Below are positions 1 through 8,938 of a stretch of 64,000 nucleotides of DNA, in pieces (position 1 is the stretch's first letter; each line of letters starts with the position of its first letter). A program made the translations under genes and the position numbers. Origin of the DNA: Bacteroidaceae bacterium (GTDB taxonomy: Bacteria; Bacteroidota; Bacteroidia; Bacteroidales; Muribaculaceae); contig JAETNO010000003.1 of the NCBI GenBank assembly GCA_021768245.1, forward strand, positions 62,001-126,000, given 5' to 3'. A model generated the notes under the pieces. That model worked only from the letters and a program-made list of their open reading frames with translations. It was not told the DNA's origin and ran no database searches.

Positions 1-1839
1 CAGGTTTCTGAAATTTTCATCGAATGGTTCCTTCAGTTTCACGAAGCCCAATGAGCTATAGGGATTCTCAGGTTCGTTGCCCATGAGCACTACCGGTTTT
101 ATATCGTTGGCGAAGCCATTGATCTGGATGTCACGGGCAAAACCGGTGACCTTAACGGGCTTGTCATAATAGTTGAATATTCTCCCTGCGACGGGGCGCT
201 TCCATTTCATCAGCCGTGCGAATTCCTCTGTGACCACGGCTTCATCTCCGTCTCTCGGCTCCCGTCCCTCTATGAGATTGATGCCGAGGGCGTCGATATA
301 GTCGGGAGCAATCCATGAGACACGGAAATTGAACAGCGAACGCCCCTGGTTGTCAACCATGTTCTCTCCGCTGAATCCGAGCAGGGGATTGCTTTCGCCG
401 AAACCAATGCGTTCGATATACGGTTTTGATTTGATGTCGGCTACCATTGCGGATGGGTCGTCGAAGGAATACATCCGTAGCTGAACCATGCGCTCCGTCC
501 TGAATCCCATGTCATGGCCTGAAATCTCCGCATACTGGGCATTGACGACCGCGAGAAGGCTCCCTATGAATGTCACGCATGCAATCTGGATGAAGAGTAT
601 GTTGCGTTTCCATCCACGGTTGCGCACTGTGAAGCGCCTGAACACATGGCTCACGGGAATCTTCGCGAAAAGCCTCGCCGGCAGGAAAGTGCCGGTGGCG
701 AGGAAAAACAGCATCACCCCGAGCGGGGCGAAGAGATGGCGCGGGGCAAAGATTTCGGCGAGCGACAGCCCGAGCGTCTTGGATATTATAGGAGAGAAGA
801 GAGTGAGGATAACGGCCATAAGCGCGATTGCACACAGGAGTATAATCAGAGTCTCCATGAAAAACATTCCGGTGATTGTCCTTCCGTCGGCTCCGCAACA
901 TTTATGGATTCCTATCCCTTTTGCCCGCTGCGAGAGGGAGGAGATGATGATGAGCACATAGTTGAGCGTGGTGATTACGAGCAGTGCGCTGCCGAGAATC
1001 CACATTATGAGATTCATCCTCTTTATAGAAGGGTTGCCGAGATATGTGTCACGAATCGGTTCGACATGGATATACGATGAATTGTCCTCGCGGTTTTCAA
1101 TATGAGTGTGATATAAGCGGTCGATTTTTTCCCTGGCTTCTTCGCGGGTCAGGGTAGAACCCTTTTTTAGTCTGAGATATACAGGCCAGCTGTCGCTCCC
1201 ACCCCATCTCATGAGTTGATAGTGTCCCCAGTCACGTGTGGTCGGCATGGAGTATGCCGCGTCGATGCGCCGCATTGTAATGTTTTTGGGAAGGTCCTTG
1301 AAAATGCCTTTCACCATTAAAGTCGTACCGTCTTCAAGATTGACGCTTCTCCCGACGGCTTCGGAGCTGCCGAATAGGTTCTGTGCGGCTGTCTGACTCA
1401 GATAGACCACTCCGGGCAAAGTCATGTCAACTTCGGGATTACCTTTGATAAGGTCGATTCCCATTGTCTTGAAAAACAGGGAGTCAACGGCGAGAACCTC
1501 GATGTCCATGCGCCTGCCGTCCTTCAATATGCCAGGAAGGTAGAGCCGGTCGAGTGTCGTGACTCCCTCGGCGTCCTCGCCGATTGCTTCATAGGCACAT
1601 TCTCCGAGTTTGCCTACACAGCTGTCAAATGGCCCCATATGGCTTCCGTTGATGTCATATGACATGAAGAGCTGATAGAGCCTGTCGGTGTCGCGGAAGC
1701 AGCTGTCGAAGCTGTAGTTGTAGGTCAGACGGCAGAACACGAGTGTGCTTGCCAGCAGCCCGATTGCCACCGATATGATTTTGATGGCGTTCGCTCCCTT
1801 TTGAGCGAGCATCGAATGGATGATGTAGTGGAGTTTCAC
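1..1839 (-). CDS. FtsX/MacB-family ABC transporter permease (partial, runs off the window edge)
   Basis: Large permease of the FtsX/MacB type, probably part of an ABC export or efflux system in the inner membrane. About 613 codons are visible and the frame is still open at base 1. Residues 18-38 form the first membrane segment. A long periplasmic domain follows, then a hydrophobic block near residues 273-390 and another segment near 435-455, the layout of tandem-duplicated MacB permeases in Bacteroidota. The start chosen is GTG at 1839, the first start that gives the N-terminal amphipathic helix plus membrane segment. A TATATTTG box at 1865-1872 would give a leader of about 19 bases. No ATPase or HlyD partner is visible, because the operon continues outside the window. 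The family is clear; the substrate is unknown. Confidence 0.85.
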   Translation of the reverse strand, partial: MKLHYIIHSMLAQKGANAIKIISVAIGLLASTLVFCRLTYNYSFDSCFRDTDRLYQLFMSYDINGSHMGPFDSCVGKLGECAYEAIGEDAEGVTTLDRLYLPGILKDGRRMDIEVLAVDSLFFKTMGIDLIKGNPEVDMTLPGVVYLSQTAAQNLFGSSEAVGRSVNLEDGTTLMVKGIFKDLPKNITMRRIDAAYSMPTTRDWGHYQLMRWGGSDSWPVYLRLKKGSTLTREEAREKIDRLYHTHIENREDNSSYIHVEPIRDTYLGNPSIKRMNLIMWILGSALLVITTLNYVLIIISSLSQRAKGIGIHKCCGADGRTITGMFFMETLIILLCAIALMAVILTLFSPIISKTLGLSLAEIFAPRHLFAPLGVMLFFLATGTFLPARLFAKIPVSHVFRRFTVRNRGWKRNILFIQIACVTFIGSLLAVVNAQYAEISGHDMGFRTERMVQLRMYSFDDPSAMVADIKSKPYIERIGFGESNPLLGFSGENMVDNQGRSLFNFRVSWIAPDYIDALGINLIEGREPRDGDEAVVTEEFARLMKWKRPVAGRIFNYYDKPVKVTGFARDIQINGFANDIKPVVLMGNEPENPYSSLGFVKLKEPFDENFRNL

Positions 1840-1864
1840 GGTCGTTGATGATGAATTTTTTATG

Positions 1865-1872
1865 CAAATATA
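1865..1872 (-). promoter_or_regulatory. -7 promoter box (TATATTTG) for the FtsX permease
   Basis: Matches the Bacteroidota sigma-ABfr -7 consensus TAnnTTTG on the minus strand, 26 bases upstream of the GTG start at 1839. No good TTG -33 element was seen at the usual spacing. Confidence 0.5.
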
Positions 1873-1955
1873 GTGCGGTTTTTTGCGGGATTTGCATAAA
1901 AAGCTGGGCGACAAGCGTTAAGCCTGCCGCCCCGAAACATAAAGTGTCTAAAATT

Positions 1956-3554
1956 TTAACGTCCGAAGATGGATGCGTATTTGTCGAGCAGTCCGCTGAA
2001 ACGGCTGTCTGCCCGGATTGGGGTCACATTGACATCGGCGTCGGAGTTGACTGTCCAGTTGTAGTAGTTGGCATAGCCCTTCCCGAGCGAGACCGCCATA
2101 CATTCGAAAGCCTTGTCGGTCTCGCCGGCCTGCGCATATAGACAGGTGGCCAGGTAGTTGATCTCGCCGTCGTAGTCATCGGAAGTGGCGAGCACGCGTT
2201 CAATCCACCTGAGGGCTTCTTCCTTGCGGTCGAGCTGGAGCATGGCGAAGCCGCGCAGGGATTTGGCGGAATAATGGTCGATGTCCATGTCGAGCACGCG
2301 CTCGAAACTGCGGTCGGCGTTGGCCTTCTGCTTGCGGTAGTCGCGGAGCACCCATCCGCGTAGCATCGCGAGCCATGGATCTTCGGGCGCGTTCATTGTC
2401 GCCTCGCTCAGGCTTACGGAGGCGTCAGCACTCTCTCCGAGCGCGAGCTGGGCGAGGGCTTTGGCTATAAGCGCCTCATTGGAGTTGGGGTCTTTCTCTA
2501 ATGACTTGTCGGCGCAGGAAAGGGCGTTGTCATACTCTCCGCGCGCACGCTGGATGCGTGACTTTAGCATGTAGTAGCGTCCGTTGTCGTTGGTGGCCGA
2601 TATGGCGTAGTCGATATTGAGCAGGGCGGTGTCGAATTTCCCGAGGGCATAGTAACATTCCGCAAGCGCGGCGTTCAGCCCCGGGTAGGAGTCGAGATTG
2701 TCGTTGATGATTTTGTCGTAGTCGGCTATTGCCGCGAGATAGTTGCAATGTCCCTGGGCTATCATCGCGCGTATGAAATAGAACATTCCGTTGCGGGGAG
2801 CCTGACGGATGGCCGAGGAGAGGCCCGCGATTACGGTAGGGTATTTGCGGTGGGAAAGCTCCACGAGTTCGCGCAGGGCGCGGGGTGTATTGTCCTGGTC
2901 GGTGGATATGGCGATTATATAGTCGTCGACCGCTCCCTGCTCATTCCCGGCCATGGCCCTGACTGCGGCCCTGCGCATGTAGACCTGGGAGTTGGAAGGG
3001 GTGATTTCGACCGCCTTGTTGCATAGTTCTTCGGCGAGTCCGAGGTTGTTTTCCTTCACGGCCACACGGGCGAGCCCGAAAAGTGCCTCCTGGCTGCGCG
3101 AATTGCGTTGTTGCAGCAGATGGAAGTCGGCCTTGGCTTCGGCATAGCGTCCGAGTTCGTAGAGGGCTGTGGCTCGCTGGTAGATTGCGATATAGTTCTG
3201 TGGGTCTATGGCAAGCTCGGCGTTGAGGTCGGCCACGGCCTGCTCATATTTATGCTGCATCATGTAGATGTTGGCCCTCAGTTGCAGGGCCTGGAAGCGG
3301 GTGTCGATATCGTTTTCGGGGAGATATTTCAGAGCCTTGTTGATATCATCGAGAGCCTTGAGGTAGTCGTTCTGTTTGTAATATTCATTTGCGCGGCGGA
3401 AGAGTGTCTCGGCGTCACGCGGGTCTTCGTCGAGGAGCTGGTTGTAGGCCTTCATCATGGCCTCGGTCATAGGGTCGAGATTGTTGGTCTGGGCCGATAT
3501 ACCGAGCGATGCGGCTCCTATTATGATGGAGAGGGTTATTTTTCTGAGATTCAT
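1956..3554 (-). CDS. Secreted tetratricopeptide-repeat protein
   Basis: 532-residue protein with a signal peptide (residues 1-21, cleavage after an SAQ-like motif) and then almost entirely TPR repeats. Successive 34-residue helix pairs carry the A-x-Y/F and G-x-Y/F signatures (for example the YKQNDYLKALDDINKAL stretch). Such proteins act as protein-protein interaction scaffolds in the periplasm or at the outer membrane. No catalytic motif is visible. It starts at ATG 3554. It is transcribed in the same direction as kdsA, whose stop lies 57 bases upstream. The partner is unknown, so no gene name is given. Confidence 0.85.
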   Translation of the reverse strand: MNLRKITLSIIIGAASLGISAQTNNLDPMTEAMMKAYNQLLDEDPRDAETLFRRANEYYKQNDYLKALDDINKALKYLPENDIDTRFQALQLRANIYMMQHKYEQAVADLNAELAIDPQNYIAIYQRATALYELGRYAEAKADFHLLQQRNSRSQEALFGLARVAVKENNLGLAEELCNKAVEITPSNSQVYMRRAAVRAMAGNEQGAVDDYIIAISTDQDNTPRALRELVELSHRKYPTVIAGLSSAIRQAPRNGMFYFIRAMIAQGHCNYLAAIADYDKIINDNLDSYPGLNAALAECYYALGKFDTALLNIDYAISATNDNGRYYMLKSRIQRARGEYDNALSCADKSLEKDPNSNEALIAKALAQLALGESADASVSLSEATMNAPEDPWLAMLRGWVLRDYRKQKANADRSFERVLDMDIDHYSAKSLRGFAMLQLDRKEEALRWIERVLATSDDYDGEINYLATCLYAQAGETDKAFECMAVSLGKGYANYYNWTVNSDADVNVTPIRADSRFSGLLDKYASIFGR

Positions 3555-3611
3555 TGCAGGAAATGTGGTGGATGGTCCGGGATAATGTTTCGTAGACGTT
3601 TTAGCGGAAGG

Positions 3612-4421
3612 TTAGAATCGGTTTACGGCCTCACGGATGGCTGTCAGCCTGCGTAGCAGCCTTGGCATCTCTGCTAAGGGGAGCATATTGGCGCCGTCGC
3701 TCTTCGCCTTGGAGGGTTCGCGGTGGGTTTCCATGAAAAGACCGTCGACACCGACTGCGACTCCCGCGCGCGCGATAGTTTCGATGAGGTCGGGGCGTCC
3801 GCCTGTCACACCGGCTGCCTGGTTGGGTTGCTGGAGGGAATGGGTGACGTCGAGAATTACCGGTGCGCCGAATTTCTGCATCTCGGGAATCCCGCGATAG
3901 TCCACCACGAGGTCCTGATAGCCGAATGTCACCCCGCGTTCGGTCAACGCTACATTGTCGTTGCCTGCGTCGCGTACCTTCTGGAGTGCGAACTGCATGG
4001 CTTCGGGCGAGAGGAACTGGCCTTTCTTTATGTTGACGGCCAGCCCGGTACGCGCCGCTGCCACAAGAAGGTCGGTCTGGCGGCACAGGAACGCCGGAAT
4101 CTGGAGCATGTCGACAAATTCAGCGGCCATTTCCGCCTCCTCGGCTGTATGGATATCGGTTACTACCGGAATTCCGAAAGTGTCGCGGACTTTTGAGAGT
4201 ATGCGGAGCGCTTCGAGGTCACCGATGCCGGTGAAGGAGTCGAGGCGCGAACGGTTGGCCTTGCGGTAGGAACCCTTGAACACGTAGGGTATGCCGAGTT
4301 CCGATGTGATTTCCACCATTTGTTCCGCTATGTCAAGGGCCATTGCTTCTCCCTCGATTACGCAGGGGCCTGCGAGCAGAAAAAACTGTGGCTGCGAGGC
4401 GAGTTCTGAAAATTTAAGCAT
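3612..4421 (-). CDS. kdsA: 3-deoxy-8-phosphooctulonate synthase (KDO-8-P synthase)
   Basis: Condenses arabinose-5-phosphate with phosphoenolpyruvate to KDO-8-phosphate, the first committed step of KDO synthesis for the lipopolysaccharide inner core; cytoplasmic. From the chosen ATG at 4421 the protein is 269 residues, a normal KdsA length. Family motifs visible are LAGPCVIEGE near the N-terminus, FKGSYRKANRSR, VVTDIHTAEEA, a DVTHSLQQPN phosphate-binding segment, and a GLFMETH motif near the C-terminus. A longer reading would begin at TTG 4460, but that overlaps rsmE, so the ATG is preferred. It follows rsmE by 22 bases and is likely co-transcribed with it. Confidence 0.95.
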   Translation of the reverse strand: MLKFSELASQPQFFLLAGPCVIEGEAMALDIAEQMVEITSELGIPYVFKGSYRKANRSRLDSFTGIGDLEALRILSKVRDTFGIPVVTDIHTAEEAEMAAEFVDMLQIPAFLCRQTDLLVAAARTGLAVNIKKGQFLSPEAMQFALQKVRDAGNDNVALTERGVTFGYQDLVVDYRGIPEMQKFGAPVILDVTHSLQQPNQAAGVTGGRPDLIETIARAGVAVGVDGLFMETHREPSKAKSDGANMLPLAEMPRLLRRLTAIREAVNRF

Positions 4422-4443
4422 ATTCTTGTTATATTTGTTTATG

Positions 4444-5151
4444 TCACTGTGAATCGTCAAGGATGTGGCAGGCGGTGAGCCCGTAGAGCGCGGCTGTCTC
4501 GGTTCGGAGCCGGTTTTTCCCGAAAGTCACGGGTGTCACACCCATGTCGATTGCCATTTTGATTTCCGTCGGCGAGAAATCCCCTTCGGGGCCTATCAGA
4601 ATCAAAGTGTCGCTGCGTGGCACGTAGGATTCCGTGAAGTCGATCCTTGGAAGGGATTCGTCGCAGTAGCCGGCATATTTATTGATGCCGGTCGCTTTCT
4701 CCAAAATCTCCCTGAGCCGGGTCATGCCGTCGATAATCGGGAGGGTCGCTTTGAGCGACTGTTTCATGGCCGACACGGCAATCTTTTCCAGGCGTTCGAC
4801 TTTGATTTCCTTTCGCTCGCTGCGCTCACACAGCATCGGAATGATGCGGTTGACACCGATTTCAGTCATTTTCTCCACCATCCATTCCATGCGGTCCATA
4901 TGCTTGGTAGGGGCTACGGCCACGGTGAGCTGCTGGCTCCACGGAAGGATTTCCTCCTTCGTGTCGAGTATCTCGACGGAGGTGTGCTTGGAATGGGCGT
5001 CGACAATCCGGCATGTCATCACGGAGCCTTTGCCGTCGACTATCTGCAGTTCGTCGCCTTCGCGCATGCGGAGCACCCTGACCGCATGCTGCGAGTCGCT
5101 TTCGGGTAGCTGGCCGGTCAGCTTTATTTCAGGGGCGTAAAAGCGTATCAT
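4444..5151 (-). CDS. rsmE: 16S rRNA (uracil1498-N3)-methyltransferase
   Basis: SPOUT-class methyltransferase that modifies U1498 of 16S rRNA in the assembled 30S subunit using S-adenosylmethionine. It has 235 residues, the usual size. The N-terminal PUA-like domain (about residues 1-70) contains QHAVRVLRMREGDELQIVDGKG. The C-terminal trefoil-knot domain carries LILIGPEGDFSPTE and GKNRLRTETAALYGL, which are diagnostic for RsmE. ATG at 5151. It is the first gene of a probable rsmE-kdsA pair. Confidence 0.95.
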   Translation of the reverse strand: MIRFYAPEIKLTGQLPESDSQHAVRVLRMREGDELQIVDGKGSVMTCRIVDAHSKHTSVEILDTKEEILPWSQQLTVAVAPTKHMDRMEWMVEKMTEIGVNRIIPMLCERSERKEIKVERLEKIAVSAMKQSLKATLPIIDGMTRLREILEKATGINKYAGYCDESLPRIDFTESYVPRSDTLILIGPEGDFSPTEIKMAIDMGVTPVTFGKNRLRTETAALYGLTACHILDDSQ

Positions 5152-5182
5152 GTGGGCGGTGTAGCGTTTTTAGCCTGTTGTC

Positions 5183-6511
5183 TTATTCGTTTGTCATGCC
5201 GTCAGCGCCTGAATTCATGTCGCCTACGGCGGCTTTTTCCATCTCCGTTGAGGCCGGTTTGCTATCCTTGAATATCAGCATGAAGAGCACGCCGACAACG
5301 AGGGCATAGCCTGCGAATATCATCCAGGATGTGACCCATCCGTCGTGCTGGGCTTCAGGTGTGGTCTGCGAGAACACGAAGTGGTTCACCACTCCCTGGG
5401 CGCAGAGTGTGCCGATTGTGGCGCCGATGCCATTGGTCATTATCATGAACAGCCCCTGAGCCGATGAGCGGATGTCGTTGCTTGTCTCCTTGTCGACATA
5501 GAGACCGCCCGACACATTGAAGAAGTCGAAAGCGATACCGTAGATTATGCATGACAGCACAAGGAGCCAGATGCCGCTGCCGGTGTCGCCGAGTCCGAAG
5601 AATCCGAAACGGAACACCCATGCGAACATCGACATGAGCATCACGCCCTTGATGCCGAAGCGTTTAAGGCAGAATGGGATGAGCAGTATACATAGAGTCT
5701 CGCTTATCTGGGAGATTGATATCAGGGCGTTGGCGTTGTGCGCTCCCCAGGTATCGGCATATTCCGATATAGCTGAGAATGATGTTATAAAGGTATTGCC
5801 GTAGCTGTTGGTAATCTGCAGTGATACTCCTAAGAACATGCTGAATATGAAAAAGATTGCCATCTTCTTCTGTTTGAACAGTTTGAAGGCCTTTAGGCCG
5901 AGTGCGTCGGAAAGAGAGCTTTTCTCGCCTTTTTTTACCGGACACTTCGGCATGGTCAGCGCATAGATTGCCAGTACGAAACTGAGTACGGCTGATGTGA
6001 TGAGCTGCCAGGCATTTGTCTGGAATTGGGTGAAGTTGACAAAGAGCATCGAGCAGATGAAGCCGACGGTGCCGAATACGCGTATCGGCGGGAAATGGGT
6101 GATAGTGTCGAGTCCTTCACGGTTGAGCGCGTTGAAAGCCACGGAATTGGCCAAGCCGATTGTAGGCATGAAGAAGGCCACCGACATGGTGTAGAGCGTG
6201 AACAGTGGACCGAACTCAATATGAGCTGTGGTGAGACAGTAGACTCCGGCGGCACCCATGAAGAGGCCTGCGAGCAGATGGCAGATGCTCAGCATTTTCT
6301 GAGCCTGGATCCAGCGGTCGGCGAGGATTCCGATGATGGCGGGCATGAAAAGCGAAACTATGCCCTGAACAGTGTAGAACCATCCGATTTGTTTCTCCAG
6401 TCCGATTGAGAAGAGAAAATTTCCGAGAGATATGAGGTAGGCACCCCAGACTCCGAATTCAAGGAAGTTCATCAGCGCCAGACGCGTCTGTATGGGTCGT
6501 ATTTTAGCCAT
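5183..6511 (-). CDS. MFS transporter, nucleoside:H+ symporter (NupG-like) type
   Basis: 442-residue inner-membrane protein with about 12 membrane segments and no signal peptide. The N-terminal stretch LALMNFLEFGVWGAYLISLG and a central basic loop (KCPVKKGEKSS) resemble the NHS/NupG branch of the major facilitator superfamily common in Bacteroidota, whose members import nucleosides with protons. The specificity is inferred only from that resemblance. The C-terminal tail is hydrophilic. ATG at 6511; spacers to both neighbours are short. A TTAAGAGACTATC motif lies just upstream (see the dispersed motif finding). Confidence 0.8.
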   Translation of the reverse strand: MAKIRPIQTRLALMNFLEFGVWGAYLISLGNFLFSIGLEKQIGWFYTVQGIVSLFMPAIIGILADRWIQAQKMLSICHLLAGLFMGAAGVYCLTTAHIEFGPLFTLYTMSVAFFMPTIGLANSVAFNALNREGLDTITHFPPIRVFGTVGFICSMLFVNFTQFQTNAWQLITSAVLSFVLAIYALTMPKCPVKKGEKSSLSDALGLKAFKLFKQKKMAIFFIFSMFLGVSLQITNSYGNTFITSFSAISEYADTWGAHNANALISISQISETLCILLIPFCLKRFGIKGVMLMSMFAWVFRFGFFGLGDTGSGIWLLVLSCIIYGIAFDFFNVSGGLYVDKETSNDIRSSAQGLFMIMTNGIGATIGTLCAQGVVNHFVFSQTTPEAQHDGWVTSWMIFAGYALVVGVLFMLIFKDSKPASTEMEKAAVGDMNSGADGMTNE

Positions 6512-6578
6512 AGTCGTCAGTTTTTAGATAGTCTCTTAATGGTATGATAGGGTAAGTATGTTATTGTCAGGGTTGTCG

Positions 6579-7199
6579 TTACTGTTTCTCGCGTTTAGCT
6601 TTCAGAATGGCGGCCACACGGGCGGCTTCTTCATATTCCTCGCGTTCGATAAGCTTTGAGAGGGTCTTTTCCAGTTCCTCTATCGCGTAGTTCTCGAGCC
6701 TTGGACCGGAGGGGATGGCGACATCGCTGTCTGCGGTATCATCCCCTTCTTCTGTCTCGTCGCCTCCGTCCTCCTTAACTTCCATTTCAAAGCCTGTTTC
6801 ATCGAGGATGGCCTCGGTGGTGTAGATGGGGGCGCCCGTACGCATCGCTATCGCTATCGCATCGCTTGTGCGCGAATCGATTGTCACCGTGCGGTCGCCG
6901 TCGGAGAAGGTCATTTCCGAGGAGAATATGCCATCCTCGAACTTATAGATAAAAACCTCGGTCAGTTTAACCCCGAAGGCGTGGGCAAAACTTACGAATA
7001 TGTCGTGGGTCATGGGGCGTGGAGGAGTTATGCCTTCCATTTTCAGTGCGATTGACTGGGCTTCAGCGGCGCCTATGACCACCGGGATACGGTAGGCTCC
7101 GCCGGCCTGCGCGAGTATAAGCGCATAGGCTCCCGCCTGTATCTGACTGTATGATAGCCCCATCACTTTGAGGCGGACTCTGTTTCCCTTATCTGCCAT
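6579..7199 (-). CDS. Bifunctional-nuclease (BFN/DUF151) domain protein with UVR motif
   Basis: 206-residue protein. The N-terminal BFN/DUF151 domain (about 5-130) contains SQIQAGAYALIL, the RPMTHDI segment and a DSRTSDAIAIAMR motif. An acidic linker follows (about 135-160). The C-terminus has a UvrB/UvrC-type UVR motif (LEKTLSKLIEREEYEEAARVAAIL). BFN proteins are named for nuclease activity in plants; the bacterial function is not well established. Start ATG 7199 is preferred over a GTG at 7202. This BFN-UVR fusion is frequent in Bacteroidota. Confidence 0.88.
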   Translation of the reverse strand: MADKGNRVRLKVMGLSYSQIQAGAYALILAQAGGAYRIPVVIGAAEAQSIALKMEGITPPRPMTHDIFVSFAHAFGVKLTEVFIYKFEDGIFSSEMTFSDGDRTVTIDSRTSDAIAIAMRTGAPIYTTEAILDETGFEMEVKEDGGDETEEGDDTADSDVAIPSGPRLENYAIEELEKTLSKLIEREEYEEAARVAAILKAKREKQ

Positions 7200-7247
7200 C
7201 ACTGAGTTTCTTTAGAGGTAAACACTCAACGCTTCATGCTTGCCTGG

Positions 7248-8327
7248 TTAAATATTAACGTTCCTGCCGGTGATAACTCCGCTGCCGTAACATAATTTAG
7301 CATCACGGTCATAGATTACGCCGAACTGTCCCGGGGCTATTCCCTGGACTGGGACTTCCGATTCTATTACGTATTCCCTCCCTTCGATGCGGCTGAGACG
7401 GGCCGGCAGGAAGTCGGGGGAGTGGCGGTTCTTGAACATTATTTCCACGCCTTCGCAGTTTTTCGGCCACGGGTCGCGGGTAATCCAGTGCATCTCGTCG
7501 AGATGGAGCAGTTTGCCGTATTGTTTTTCCGTGTCGTAGCCCTGTGACACATAGATTACATTGTCATGGACATTCTTTTTCACGACATACCATGGACCTC
7601 CGCTCAGGCCGAGTCCCTTGCGTTGCCCTATGGTGTGGAACCAGAATCCCCGGTGTTCGCCGAGCTTGCGTCCGGTCTCAAGCTCGATTATCGGCCCGGG
7701 TTTCTCGCCGAGGTGACGGCGTATGAAGTCATTGTAGTTGATTTTACCGAGGAAGCATATTCCCTGGCTGTCCTTGCGGAAAGCATTTGGAAGCTGTGTC
7801 TCAACCGCTATTTTTCGCACCCGCGCCTTCGGGAGGTCGCCGATGGGAAACATTAGATGGCTGAGCTGGGGGTAGGAGATGCGGCAGAGGAAGTCAGTCT
7901 GGTCTTTCACCTTGTCGACCCCGGTGCCTAAATATACGAGCCCGTCTATCTCATGGGTGGTGGCATAGTGCCCGGTCGCGGTCTTGTCGAACTCATGGCC
8001 CCAGCGTTGCTCGAAGAATCCGAACTTTATCATTTTGTTGCACATGATATCGGGGTTCGGCGTGAGACCTTCGCGCACGGTGCGCAGGGCATAGTCCATG
8101 ACATTGTCCCAATATTCCTGATGGAGCGAGACGACGTCGAACGGGAGGCCGTAGCGGTGGGCTATGAAGCTGCACATCTCGATGTCCTCCTCTGCGGAGC
8201 AGTCGCCCTCGCCGTTGTCGAGACCGATGCGTATATAGAAAAGGTGCAGGTCATGACCCTGTTCGAGCAGACGGTGCACTGCTACTGCACTGTCGACCCC
8301 TCCTGATATCAGAACCGCTATTTTCAT
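7248..8327 (-). CDS. mnmA: tRNA-specific 2-thiouridylase
   Basis: Thiolates U34 at the wobble position of Lys, Glu and Gln tRNAs using ATP and sulfur relayed by a cysteine desulfurase. 359 residues. The PP-loop motif is at the N-terminus (VLISGGVDSAVAVHRL). The two catalytic cysteines lie in NPDIMCNK and in the SQGICFLG context, and FHTIGQRKGLGL marks the central domain. The ATG at 8327 places the PP-loop at residues 6-12 as usual; an upstream TTG at 8342 was rejected. It follows the DoxX gene at 45 bases, across an AAAACTC-type spacer repeat. Confidence 0.95.
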   Translation of the reverse strand: MKIAVLISGGVDSAVAVHRLLEQGHDLHLFYIRIGLDNGEGDCSAEEDIEMCSFIAHRYGLPFDVVSLHQEYWDNVMDYALRTVREGLTPNPDIMCNKMIKFGFFEQRWGHEFDKTATGHYATTHEIDGLVYLGTGVDKVKDQTDFLCRISYPQLSHLMFPIGDLPKARVRKIAVETQLPNAFRKDSQGICFLGKINYNDFIRRHLGEKPGPIIELETGRKLGEHRGFWFHTIGQRKGLGLSGGPWYVVKKNVHDNVIYVSQGYDTEKQYGKLLHLDEMHWITRDPWPKNCEGVEIMFKNRHSPDFLPARLSRIEGREYVIESEVPVQGIAPGQFGVIYDRDAKLCYGSGVITGRNVNI

Positions 8328-8333
8328 CTTGTT

Positions 8334-8370
8334 AAAACTCAAAACTTAAAACTCTACACTCAAAACTCAG
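8334..8370. repeat. Low-complexity AAAACTC/AAAACTTA spacer repeat
   Basis: Imperfect tandem heptamers of AAAACTC and AAAACTTA between the DoxX gene and mnmA. The same repeat in the opposite orientation lies between the tolC-like and hlyD-like genes at 33788-33827. Confidence 0.6.
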
Positions 8371-8372
8371 AT

Positions 8373-8882
8373 TCACACTTCCTCCATCTCCTCTTCCTCA
8401 TATTTCCCTTTCTGCCCGATGATGTAGAGCGAGATGAAGTAGTCGAGCGAGATTTTTCCCGGCCCGGAAAGCAGGAGATACACATAGATGCCTATGAACA
8501 TTATTGGAAGATAGCCGGGGTCGGTGCTGTCGAGTCCGTAGGCCGGAAGCGACGGCACCATGTCGTGGAGTATATAGTATTCCGCCGCTATCATGGTGCA
8601 GATGGGAGGAATGACACTTAGCCTTGTCAGGAATCCCACCATTATGAACAGGGAGCAGACGAGCTCTATGACAATCATGATGATGAGCGAACATTCCGGC
8701 GTCAGGTTGAACACCGTCGGGAAGGAGTGGCACAGCACACTGTAGTTGACCAGGTGGCGTATGCCGAACTGTAGGAACATGACCCCTACGAAAAGGCGTA
8801 TGAACAGACGCGCGAGATTGGAATATGTATAGCCCGACAGCTTGACGAAGCAGTTTGTTATCGGCGAATTATACCAGCTCAT
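8373..8882 (-). CDS. DoxX-family membrane protein
   Basis: 169-residue inner-membrane protein with about four membrane segments (roughly residues 23-42, 62-85, 90-110 and 127-150). LARLFIRLFVGVMFLQFGIRHL is the typical first-helix signature of the DoxX/SURF4-like superfamily. Members are linked to respiratory or redox processes, but the specific role here is unknown. The C-terminal tail is charged and acidic (KYEEEEMEEV). ATG at 8882. It lies between the DUF5106-like gene and mnmA in the same direction, so it may be co-transcribed. Confidence 0.8.
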   Translation of the reverse strand: MSWYNSPITNCFVKLSGYTYSNLARLFIRLFVGVMFLQFGIRHLVNYSVLCHSFPTVFNLTPECSLIIMIVIELVCSLFIMVGFLTRLSVIPPICTMIAAEYYILHDMVPSLPAYGLDSTDPGYLPIMFIGIYVYLLLSGPGKISLDYFISLYIIGQKGKYEEEEMEEV

Positions 8883-8938
8883 ATTGTGATGGTCGTTTGT
8901 TTTTTGTGGGAGTAAGGAGTGAGAATGGATTTTGGCGC

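Noticed and set aside
4422..4460. Longer kdsA start at TTG 4460
   Set aside because: Overlaps the rsmE stop and adds residues absent from the KdsA family; ATG 4421 gives the normal N-terminus.
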